From assembly GCF_001639065.2 (NCBI RefSeq), contig NZ_LQXO02000008.1, forward strand, positions 48,963-112,962: DNA of 64,000 nucleotides, written 5' to 3'. A program made the translations under genes and the position numbers. Position 1 is the first letter of the stretch, and each line of letters begins with the position of its first letter. Positions 57,423-64,000 of the stretch are shown here, piece by piece. The DNA comes from Vibrio barjaei (GTDB taxonomy: Bacteria > Pseudomonadota > Gammaproteobacteria > Enterobacterales > Vibrionaceae). The notes below the pieces were generated by a model. The model was not told where the DNA came from. It ran no database searches and worked only from the letters and a program-made list of their open reading frames with translations.

Positions 57423-58409
57423 ATGAGTTTAATTATGATTTGCAATGAGTGGCAGCCCACAGCATCTGTGGCTTTGCTGAAAAAAAGAGCGCAAATAATC
57501 CATTCAATACGAGACTTTTTCCTATCAAGGAATGTAATGGAAGTGGATACGCCTGCTATGAGTCATGCGACTGTGACAGATATCCATTTACATACGTTCC
57601 AAACAGAGTTTGTTGGGCCGGGTTATGCGGATGGTCGTAAGCTGTATTTTATTACTAGTCCTGAATTTCATATGAAGCGTTTGTTGGCGGCGGGCAGTGG
57701 CTCTATTTATCAAATCAATAAAGCATTCCGTAATGAAGAAAGCGGTCGCTACCACAACCCTGAGTTCACCATGCTTGAGTGGTATCGCGAAGGCTTTGAC
57801 CACCATCAGTTAATGGATGAAATGGATGAATTGTTAAAGATGGTGCTGGCGTGTAACGGCGCTGAGCGCATGACATATCAACAGGCGTTTGTTACCCACT
57901 TAGGAGTGTGCCCGCTAATGGCGAGTATGTCAGAACTCCGAATGGCGGCTGGAAGCTTAGGGTTAAGTGATATTGCGGATAAAGAACAAGATCGAGATAC
58001 GCTGTTGCAATTGCTTTTTAGCATGGGAGTAGAAACCAAGATCGGCCAAGACGTTCCTGCGTTTGTATATGACTTTCCTGCCTCACAAGCTGCTCTGGCT
58101 AAGGTCAATCCAAACGATGAGCGTGTTGCGGATAGATTTGAAGTCTATTTTAAGGGTATAGAGCTAGCGAATGGTTTTCATGAGCTAGACAACCCAAATG
58201 AACAATTGGCTCGCTTTGAAGAGGACAATCGCAAGCGTCAGCAAATGGGACTCCCTCAGCAGCCAATTGATTACCATTTAATAGATGCACTAAAGTCAGG
58301 CCTTCCGGCATGTGCTGGCGTTGCTTTAGGTATTGACCGACTCATTATGTTAGCGCTTGGTGCAAAACATATTGATGAAGTGGTTGCGTTTCCGTTTCCG
58401 CGCGCTTAA
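57423..58409 (+). CDS. epmA: EF-P lysine-(R)-beta-lysine ligase EpmA
   Basis: A truncated lysyl-tRNA synthetase paralogue that attaches (R)-beta-lysine to Lys34 of EF-P. 328 aa, with only the class II catalytic core and no anticodon-binding domain. Motif 2 is [20 protein letters not shown]; motif 3 [12 protein letters not shown]. The ATG at 57423 or one four codons later may be used. It lies divergent from frdA, as in E. coli, and its stop codon overlaps that of the convergent EamA gene. Confidence 0.96.
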   Translation: MSLIMICNEWQPTASVALLKKRAQIIHSIRDFFLSRNVMEVDTPAMSHATVTDIHLHTFQTEFVGPGYADGRKLYFITSPEFHMKRLLAAGSGSIYQINKAFRNEESGRYHNPEFTMLEWYREGFDHHQLMDEMDELLKMVLACNGAERMTYQQAFVTHLGVCPLMASMSELRMAAGSLGLSDIADKEQDRDTLLQLLFSMGVETKIGQDVPAFVYDFPASQAALAKVNPNDERVADRFEVYFKGIELANGFHELDNPNEQLARFEEDNRKRQQMGLPQQPIDYHLIDALKSGLPACAGVALGIDRLIMLALGAKHIDEVVAFPFPRA

Positions 58410-59302
58410 CTGACCAATATGCTGGTGCCCGCTACTGCGAGTAGGGCTCCTAACCAAGCGTATTTATTGGGGCGCTGCTTGGTGTACAACCAAAGTAGCG
58501 GCAGCACCATAATCGGCGTGGTCGAAGAAAGCAAAGCGACCATCCCCACATTTCCGGTTTGCAATGCAAACAGAATCAGCGTCATGCCTACCGCCATCGC
58601 TAAGAAACCGTTAAGTGCCGTGATACCAAATATCGACCAAGTAATAGGGTTAATGCTTTTAGCGTGTCGAGCCCCGGTAAATAGAAACAAGCTATGAGCG
58701 ATAAAAGCGGTGATCATACGAATAGCAGAGGCAGCGACAGGGTCCACTGCAGTTTGCATCACGGGCTTGGCAATAATTCCACCAAGAGCCTGGCACAAGG
58801 CTGCGGTGATACCAAGTCCTACACCAAACCACACATTGCCTTTGATGGTTTCGAGTTCGTTAGCTTTGTGGTTACTCTTCCCACGTCGACCAAAGAAAAT
58901 AGCCGTAGCAACGCCGGAGAAGACTAGAGCGGAGCCGACCAGCTCTAACGATGTCATGGTTTCTGCAAATAAGAAGTAACCTAAGACTGCCGAGAACACG
59001 GCGTGGCAGGAAAATAGCAGCCCCGCTTGTCTCGGTCCCATACGGTTGAGGCAGGCGAATAGGGCAGTATCGCCGATAAAGATACCAATAAGCCCAGAGA
59101 GCATCATCGGTGTAATATGACTGGTTTCTACGCTTGACCAGCCACCAGTAATGGCAGCCATCGTGGAGAGTATGATTGCGGTACAACCCATGCGCCAGCG
59201 ACTATAGGAAAAGGATCCTAGATGCTTGGCTGGGGTGACGGAAATAATGCTAGATACCGCCCATAAAAAAGCGGCGATCAGCGCCAGCCATTCAAATCCC
59301 AT
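58406..59302 (-). CDS. EamA/DMT-family transporter
   Basis: A 298-aa membrane protein with ten segments arranged as two EamA repeats; the second begins near residue 155 ([18 protein letters not shown]). The C-terminus [24 protein letters not shown] is typical of metabolite exporters in the family. Substrate unknown. Its stop overlaps the epmA stop, leaving no room for a terminator between the converging transcripts. Confidence 0.85.
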   Translation of the reverse strand: MGFEWLALIAAFLWAVSSIISVTPAKHLGSFSYSRWRMGCTAIILSTMAAITGGWSSVETSHITPMMLSGLIGIFIGDTALFACLNRMGPRQAGLLFSCHAVFSAVLGYFLFAETMTSLELVGSALVFSGVATAIFFGRRGKSNHKANELETIKGNVWFGVGLGITAALCQALGGIIAKPVMQTAVDPVAASAIRMITAFIAHSLFLFTGARHAKSINPITWSIFGITALNGFLAMAVGMTLILFALQTGNVGMVALLSSTTPIMVLPLLWLYTKQRPNKYAWLGALLAVAGTSILVS

Positions 59303-59371
59303 TGTTATCCCTAACGTGTATTATCCCTGTTAATTCATTAGGTTTTACTATGGCACGGTGAAAACTGCAAT

Positions 59372-59403
59372 GAAATCCTCTTACTTGTAAGCAAGAGGAT
59401 TTC
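59372..59403. terminator. hairpin after the DASS transporter
   Basis: GAAATCCTCTT pairs with AAGAGGATTTC around a ten-base loop. No long T run follows on the minus strand, so termination is likely but not strong. Confidence 0.55.
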
Positions 59404-59415
59404 ATTAACCTATGA

Positions 59416-60846
59416 TCAGGTGAGGATGAGCGTTGCTGCATAGACTATGAGCAGGCCGATTACACCAATGATAAGACCGGTTTTTGCCATGTCTTTACTT
59501 TCTATAAGCCCGGTTGAGTACGCCAAGGAGTTTGGTGGTGTGGACACTGGTAAAATCATACCGAGGGATGCTGAGAAGGCGACCACTACGAGCAATCCTT
59601 GTAATCCGCCAATGCTGGCTAAGCTTTCCATTGATGCACCGATTGCCGCAGCGATAGGCATTAACAGGTTTGCGGTTGCGGTATTGGACATAAAGTTAGC
59701 CATTAACCAACACACAATCGACAGCGTAATCACGACAGCAAATGGAGAGAGGGACTCGTAATCAATGGCATGCGCTAATGCTGCGGCCAGTCCGGTTTTA
59801 TCCAAACCAATCCCAATGGCGATACCACCCGCGACTAACCAAAGTACGTCCCAGTTAATGAGCTTCAGTTCATCTTTACCCATGATGCCTGTTAGCGTAA
59901 ATACAGCAAGTGGAATGATAGAAACTACATAGGTATTCATGCCATGAAGCTTGGTGGTCATCCATAGTAGTATCGTTGTGGCAAAGGTCACATAGACAAC
60001 CATAGCCCGCCAGTTTCTCTGGAAAGCGCCTTCCAGTTTGAGCACCATTTTGTCTTCAGAAGATGGAAACAGTTTCTGCAGTAGGAACCAAGCTAATGTG
60101 AGCTGAACGATGACAAACGGTAGTCCCATCATCATCCATTGCAAGAAATCAATCGTGTTTTCACCAGTAAGATATTGCAACGCGATAGCGTTTGGTGGTG
60201 TTCCGATCGGAGTGGCAATACCCCCGGTGTTGGCGGCAATCGGAATACAAAGTACTAAAGCTTTGATACCCAAGTCACCTTTGGGTGCAGAGGCAACGAT
60301 AGGACCGAGGAGGGCTAACATCATGACTGTTGTCGCAGTATTAGACATGAACATTGAGAACACAGCCGTAATCAACATTAACCCCAGCATAATGAACTTA
60401 GGCTGCTGTCCAAAAGGTTTAAGCAGTACGCGAGCTAGGTTGTTATCAAGTTCGTATTTTGAAGCGGCGATTGCAAGCGCGAAGCCGCCCATAAACAGAA
60501 TAATAATTGGTGATGAGAAGGCACTGAAAATATCAGTGTAAGCCATCAGTTCACCAAGTTCATGACCTGCTGGTGGCGTGCGGAATAAGTGAAGTCCTTT
60601 GTCAGAAATCATGATCAACTCAAGCGCAATGATCAGAATTGAGGTGGCAAAGACTGGTACGGGTTCGAGTACCCATAACAAAGCGGCGAGTAGAAAGATG
60701 GCTAATAATCGGTGCTGAATCAGCGTGAGGTCATCAATCGGAATCCAATCAATAGGCATCATCAGGACGCCTAACGGCACTAAAAAGCAGATGAATAGCT
60801 TAATGAGTGTCCCAGTATGTATCTTCGGCATAGGGGCGGTCACCAT
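59416..60846 (-). CDS. DASS-family (SLC13) sodium:anion symporter
   Basis: A 476-aa membrane protein. Both SNT motifs of the family (SNTATTVM and SNTATANL) and both TPP-type loops (PIGTPPNAIA and PVSTPPNSLA) are present, as in VcINDY. It most likely takes up dicarboxylates, sulfate or related anions with sodium; the substrate is not certain. It stands as a single gene with its own hairpin. Confidence 0.88.
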   Translation of the reverse strand: MVTAPMPKIHTGTLIKLFICFLVPLGVLMMPIDWIPIDDLTLIQHRLLAIFLLAALLWVLEPVPVFATSILIIALELIMISDKGLHLFRTPPAGHELGELMAYTDIFSAFSSPIIILFMGGFALAIAASKYELDNNLARVLLKPFGQQPKFIMLGLMLITAVFSMFMSNTATTVMMLALLGPIVASAPKGDLGIKALVLCIPIAANTGGIATPIGTPPNAIALQYLTGENTIDFLQWMMMGLPFVIVQLTLAWFLLQKLFPSSEDKMVLKLEGAFQRNWRAMVVYVTFATTILLWMTTKLHGMNTYVVSIIPLAVFTLTGIMGKDELKLINWDVLWLVAGGIAIGIGLDKTGLAAALAHAIDYESLSPFAVVITLSIVCWLMANFMSNTATANLLMPIAAAIGASMESLASIGGLQGLLVVVAFSASLGMILPVSTPPNSLAYSTGLIESKDMAKTGLIIGVIGLLIVYAATLILT

Positions 60847-61021
60847 GGTGGATATTTAAACTGCACCTAGGTTAAAAGATATTCTAATTGGGGTCTTAGA
60901 CTGGTGTTAAAGTTTTGAAAAGTCGAGGGAAGATTCGTAAGGTGTTTTGCTTTGCGTCAAAATCTGAATGGCTATTTACCACGGGATTTTAAAGCGAAGT
61001 GTCGTTATATCATCTAAACAA

Positions 61022-61044
61022 AAAACGGTGCCGAGGCACCGTTT
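61022..61044 (-). terminator. terminator of psd
   Basis: AAACGGTGCC pairs with GGCACCGTTT around a GA centre; on the minus strand TTTTTTG follows. Confidence 0.9.
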
Positions 61045-61051
61045 AGGTTTG

Positions 61052-61942
61052 TTATTCGTCGTCTTGTAACACACTTTCCGTATGGTTTTGCTGATGAGCG
61101 TAAGGGGTGCCCATCACGGTTGGAGCGTTATTCTGCATGCTGTCATCAAAGCGAATGCTGTCTTTAGCAAATAAGTTGATGACCGTTGAGCCTAGTTTGA
61201 AGCGACCCATCTCTTCGCCTTTCTTCAGCACGACTGACTTATCACCTTCTGCAGGGTAGTCCCAGGTGTAAACAGTATTACCGCGAGGTGGTGTTACTGT
61301 GCCAGCCCAGATAAGCTCAATACTGCCCACGATCGTTGCCCCAACCAGTACTTGAGCCATTGGCCCAAACTCAGTATCGAAAATACACACAACGCGCTCA
61401 TTTCGGGCGAATAGGTTAGGTACATTTTCGGCCGTCAATGGGTTTACAGAGAACAGATCGCCTGGAACATAAATCATCTGACGCAAAGTGCCATCGCATG
61501 GCATGTGCACTCGATGGTAGTCCCTAGGCGATAGATAGAGAGTCGCAAATTCGCCTTCAGCAAATTCAGCCGCTAAATCAGCATTGCCACCAAGTAACTC
61601 CTGCGCGGTATAGTCGTGGTTCTTCGCTTGGATAAGCTTACCGTCAGTGATTGGCCCAAATTGGCTCACGCATGCGTCTGCAGGATGGGAAATCACCGTT
61701 TCACCTTCTGCAATTGGACGCATTCCCGGCTTCAGCTCACGCACAAAAAACTCATTGAAGGTTTTGAAGTGAGCTGGATCTGCGTGCAAAGCTTCATCCA
61801 TATTGACGTTATATTGCTTGATAAACCAACGAATGATCGCTGTTGTTAGACCGCCTGCTTTTGCTGATGCCAGTTTACCTACCAAACGGGTCAAGCCGTG
61901 CTGAGGTATCCAGTATTGCAGTCCAACTTTAATCTTATCCAT
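61052..61942 (-). CDS. psd: phosphatidylserine decarboxylase proenzyme
   Basis: Makes phosphatidylethanolamine at the inner membrane. 296 aa. The self-cleavage motif LGST is intact, with Ser252 becoming the pyruvoyl group that marks the small alpha subunit. [16 protein letters not shown] is conserved. It lies downstream of rsgA on the same strand with 132 bases between, as in E. coli (rsgA-psd). Confidence 0.97.
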   Translation of the reverse strand: MDKIKVGLQYWIPQHGLTRLVGKLASAKAGGLTTAIIRWFIKQYNVNMDEALHADPAHFKTFNEFFVRELKPGMRPIAEGETVISHPADACVSQFGPITDGKLIQAKNHDYTAQELLGGNADLAAEFAEGEFATLYLSPRDYHRVHMPCDGTLRQMIYVPGDLFSVNPLTAENVPNLFARNERVVCIFDTEFGPMAQVLVGATIVGSIELIWAGTVTPPRGNTVYTWDYPAEGDKSVVLKKGEEMGRFKLGSTVINLFAKDSIRFDDSMQNNAPTVMGTPYAHQQNHTESVLQDDE

Positions 61943-62074
61943 TGTTTACTATTCCAACATTAATTGAGTGTTATTAATTCAGGGCGCGAGATACTAATGT
62001 AATTCGCCCTAAATGTCAGCAATTTGTGAATGATACACGGTCAGAGTGTTAATCTCGCCCATGTTCTAGGGTTA

Positions 62075-63130
62075 TCACAAATCGGCTTTTTTGTTTCTAG
62101 AGTATTGGCGGTTCGCTTTGCCTTCGCTCATGCTATCGATAATTCGATGGTAGTTATCAAAGCGTACTTGGTCGATTTTACCTTCTTCTACTGCTTCACG
62201 AAGGATGCAACCAGGATCATCTAGGTGTTTACAGTCCCTGAACTTACAACCACCTAGATAGGGCTTGAACTCAACAAAGGCTTCGGTGACTTCATTTGGT
62301 TCTAAGTGCCACAAGCCAAACTCACGTACCCCTGGAGAGTCGATAAGATCGCCGCCTGATGGGAAATGGTACAATCTTGCTGCTGTCGTGGTGTGTTGGC
62401 CTAAACCAGAGTTAGTGGAAACTTCACCTTCCTCTACATCGAGTTCTGGCATCAGGGCGTTAACCAAGCTTGATTTGCCTACACCAGATTGACCAACAAA
62501 AATATTGATCTTGTCTTTTAAGTGAGTCTCGAGCTCTTCTATGCCTTCGCCACTCTCTTTACTGACCAGCAATACTTTGTAACCGATGTTCTTGTAGACA
62601 TCTAAAAGCTGGTAAAACGTCTCGCGATCTTGCTCTGGAAGTAGGTCTATTTTATTTAGAACCACAAGTGGCGCGATTTCTAATGTTTCAGAGGCAATCA
62701 AATAGCGATCGATGATGTTTAAAGACAACTCTGGCACTACAGCAGAGACGATCACCATTTGGTCAACGTTTGCTGCTACGGGCTTGAGACCGTCATAGTA
62801 GTCAGGTCTAGTTAGCATTGAGGTTCGTGGCTCTACAGCTTCTACAACGCCAGAAATACCATGCATAGATTCAAGGCCAACTCGCCATTTAACGCGATCG
62901 CCAGACACCAAAGATTCTATGCCGCGCCTTAAGTTACAGCGGTGAATTTCTTTAGTTTCGAGATCTTCAATGTCGGCATGTTGCCCAAAACGCGTGATAA
63001 CAAGCCCCTGCTTGACTGCACCAAGCATGGTTTCATCCCACTGGACCGTTTCTTCCTTTGCCAGTTTTTTCTTTTGGTTGCTGCGTACACGACGCACCTG
63101 ACCTTTGGTTAGTTTTTTCTTTTTCGCCAC
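62075..63130 (-). CDS. rsgA: ribosome small-subunit biogenesis GTPase RsgA
   Basis: A 351-aa GTPase that checks late 30S maturation. Domains: a basic N-terminal tail ([19 protein letters not shown]), an OB fold, and a circularly permuted GTPase domain with G4 NKID before G1 GQSGVGKSS and G3 DSPGV. A zinc-binding C-terminal part follows with CKFRDCKH and a later Cys in DPGC. It lies divergent from orn, 99 bases apart, as in E. coli. Confidence 0.97.
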   Translation of the reverse strand: MAKKKKLTKGQVRRVRSNQKKKLAKEETVQWDETMLGAVKQGLVITRFGQHADIEDLETKEIHRCNLRRGIESLVSGDRVKWRVGLESMHGISGVVEAVEPRTSMLTRPDYYDGLKPVAANVDQMVIVSAVVPELSLNIIDRYLIASETLEIAPLVVLNKIDLLPEQDRETFYQLLDVYKNIGYKVLLVSKESGEGIEELETHLKDKINIFVGQSGVGKSSLVNALMPELDVEEGEVSTNSGLGQHTTTAARLYHFPSGGDLIDSPGVREFGLWHLEPNEVTEAFVEFKPYLGGCKFRDCKHLDDPGCILREAVEEGKIDQVRFDNYHRIIDSMSEGKANRQYSRNKKADL

Positions 63131-63229
63131 GATATTTCAATGATGCAATTTGCATCAAACCATTTGGGTTACTGAATTTAATTTCGGTATAGTACCTCTT
63201 TTAGCAGAAAACAAATAGACGAGGGCATT

Positions 63230-63775
63230 ATGTCTTTCAGTGATGACAACTTGATCTGGGTTGATTTAGAGATGACAGGACTGGATCCTGAGCAACATAA
63301 AATTATCGAAATCGCCAGTATAGTGACGGACAGTGAGTTAAACATTCTTGCTGAAGGCCCAGTAATCGCCATTCACCAATCGGATGAAGAGTTGGCAAAA
63401 ATGGATGATTGGTGCACTAATACCCATACCGCAAGTGGGCTGGTGGCTCGCGTTAAAGACAGTGAATACGATGAAGCGGAAGCCATTAAACAAACCATCA
63501 CGTTTTTGGAGCAATGGGTACCAAAAGGAAAATCACCGATCTGTGGCAACAGTATTGGCCAAGACCGACGTTTTCTCTACAAACACATGCCGGAACTTGA
63601 AGAGTATTTCCATTATCGATACGTGGATGTCAGTACGTTAAAAGAATTGACTCGTCGCTGGAAACCGGAAGTCCTTGATGGTTTTTCTAAACAAGGAACC
63701 CATCTAGCGTTGGACGATATTCGTGAGTCTATTGCTGAACTCAAATATTATCGTGAGACTATTTTTACTATCTGA
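63230..63775 (+). CDS. orn: oligoribonuclease
   Basis: A 181-aa DEDDh 3'-5' exoribonuclease that degrades dinucleotides, including pGpG from cyclic-di-GMP turnover. Exo [11 protein letters not shown], Exo II near [11 protein letters not shown], and Exo [14 protein letters not shown] are all present. Length matches E. coli Orn. It is essential in many gammaproteobacteria. ACGAGGGCATT precedes the ATG. Confidence 0.98.
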   Translation: MSFSDDNLIWVDLEMTGLDPEQHKIIEIASIVTDSELNILAEGPVIAIHQSDEELAKMDDWCTNTHTASGLVARVKDSEYDEAEAIKQTITFLEQWVPKGKSPICGNSIGQDRRFLYKHMPELEEYFHYRYVDVSTLKELTRRWKPEVLDGFSKQGTHLALDDIRESIAELKYYRETIFTI

Positions 63776-63891
63776 TCTTCGAATATTTGTTAAAAAGACA
63801 AGTTTAGGGCTGTAGTTGGCGGAAAAATAACGTATTTTTGTGTGCTTTTTCATCAAACGAAAAAAAAGTTGGTTTTTTTGCTGATAAGGAC

Positions 63892-63919
63892 TTGCATCAC
63901 AAAAAAATGCTCTTATAAT
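63892..63919 (+). promoter_or_regulatory. promoter of tRNA-Gly
   Basis: TTGCAT (63892-63897), 16 bases, then TATAAT (63914-63919), followed by the GC-rich CGCAGCC typical of stringently controlled stable-RNA promoters. The tRNA starts about 31 bases later. Confidence 0.7.
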
Positions 63920-63950
63920 TCGCAGCCCTGAACGACGAAAGACGTTCAAT

Positions 63951-64000
63951 GCGACACTAGCTCAGTTGGTAGAGCGCAACCTTGCCAAGGTTGAGGTCAC
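63951..64000 (+). tRNA. tRNA-Gly(GCC), cut by the window edge
   Basis: The first 50 bases fold as a tRNA: acceptor GCGACAC, D-arm GCTC...GAGC, and the anticodon stem CAACC/GGTTG with loop TTGCCAA, giving anticodon GCC at 63984-63986. It matches E. coli glyV-type tRNA-Gly in layout. The variable loop ends at the window edge; T-arm and 3' acceptor are outside. Vibrio genomes often carry such tRNAs in tandem after orn. Confidence 0.93.

Overview
The window is a stretch of gammaproteobacterial chromosome that I read as Vibrio (Vibrionaceae, chromosome 1). Three things point there: close protein similarity to E. coli and V. cholerae orthologues, the pairing of the CrbS/CrbR acetate-switch system with an SSS symporter of the VC_2705 type, and dispersed palindromes of the Vibrio type. 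I do not name a species. Coding density is high, and I see no prophage, integron, transposase, CRISPR array, rRNA or plasmid function. One tRNA begins at the right edge and one gene (acs) is cut by the left edge.

Layout. 1-13.4 kb: an acetate-utilisation region with acs, a DnaQ-like exonuclease, a cNMP/CBS/DUF294 protein, an HcaT-like MFS transporter, the transporter-fused sensor kinase CrbS, two small secreted DUF3316-like paralogues, a two-subunit Na+/solute symporter and the response regulator CrbR. 13.5-19.7 kb: dsbD, dcuA, aspA, fxsA and an unknown membrane-anchored protein. 19.8-26.2 kb: a growth block of mutM, two lipid A acyltransferases, slmA, coaBC, radC, rpmB and rpmG. 26.3-34.2 kb: trmL, an M14 carboxypeptidase, the Cpx envelope-stress system (cpxA, cpxR, cpxP) with two CpxR boxes, fieF, pfkA and tpiA. 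34.4-36.4 kb: small poorly characterised genes (CHMI-like, DUF805, DUF3135-like, a possible 59-aa protein) and a SufR-like regulator. 36.5-46.3 kb: glpX, zapB, a TetR regulator, a DHH phosphoesterase, envC, gpmI, yibN, secB, gpsA and cysE. 46.4-51.3 kb: a MATE transporter, groES-groEL behind a heat-shock promoter, a secreted repeat protein and an MgtC-like protein. 51.3-63.8 kb: epmB and efp (divergent), a lipoprotein, frdABCD, epmA, an EamA transporter, a DASS transporter, psd, rsgA and orn, then tRNA-Gly.

How they work together. The left part is an acetate switch: CrbS and CrbR are known to activate acs in V. cholerae, and the symporter and the DnaQ/DUF294 pair sit in the same neighbourhood. 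Fumarate respiration is represented twice: aspA-dcuA makes fumarate and exchanges it for succinate, and frdABCD reduces it. Three EF-P genes (efp, epmA, epmB) lie within 7 kb. Envelope functions are frequent (lipid A acylation, Cpx, EnvC, DsbD, Psd, SecB).

Most of this is conserved core genome. The less understood parts are the DnaQ/DUF294 pair beside acs, the two DUF3316-like secreted proteins with a Fur-like site between them, the SufR-like regulator followed by a small overlapping ORF and a DUF3135-like gene, and the repeat protein downstream of groEL.
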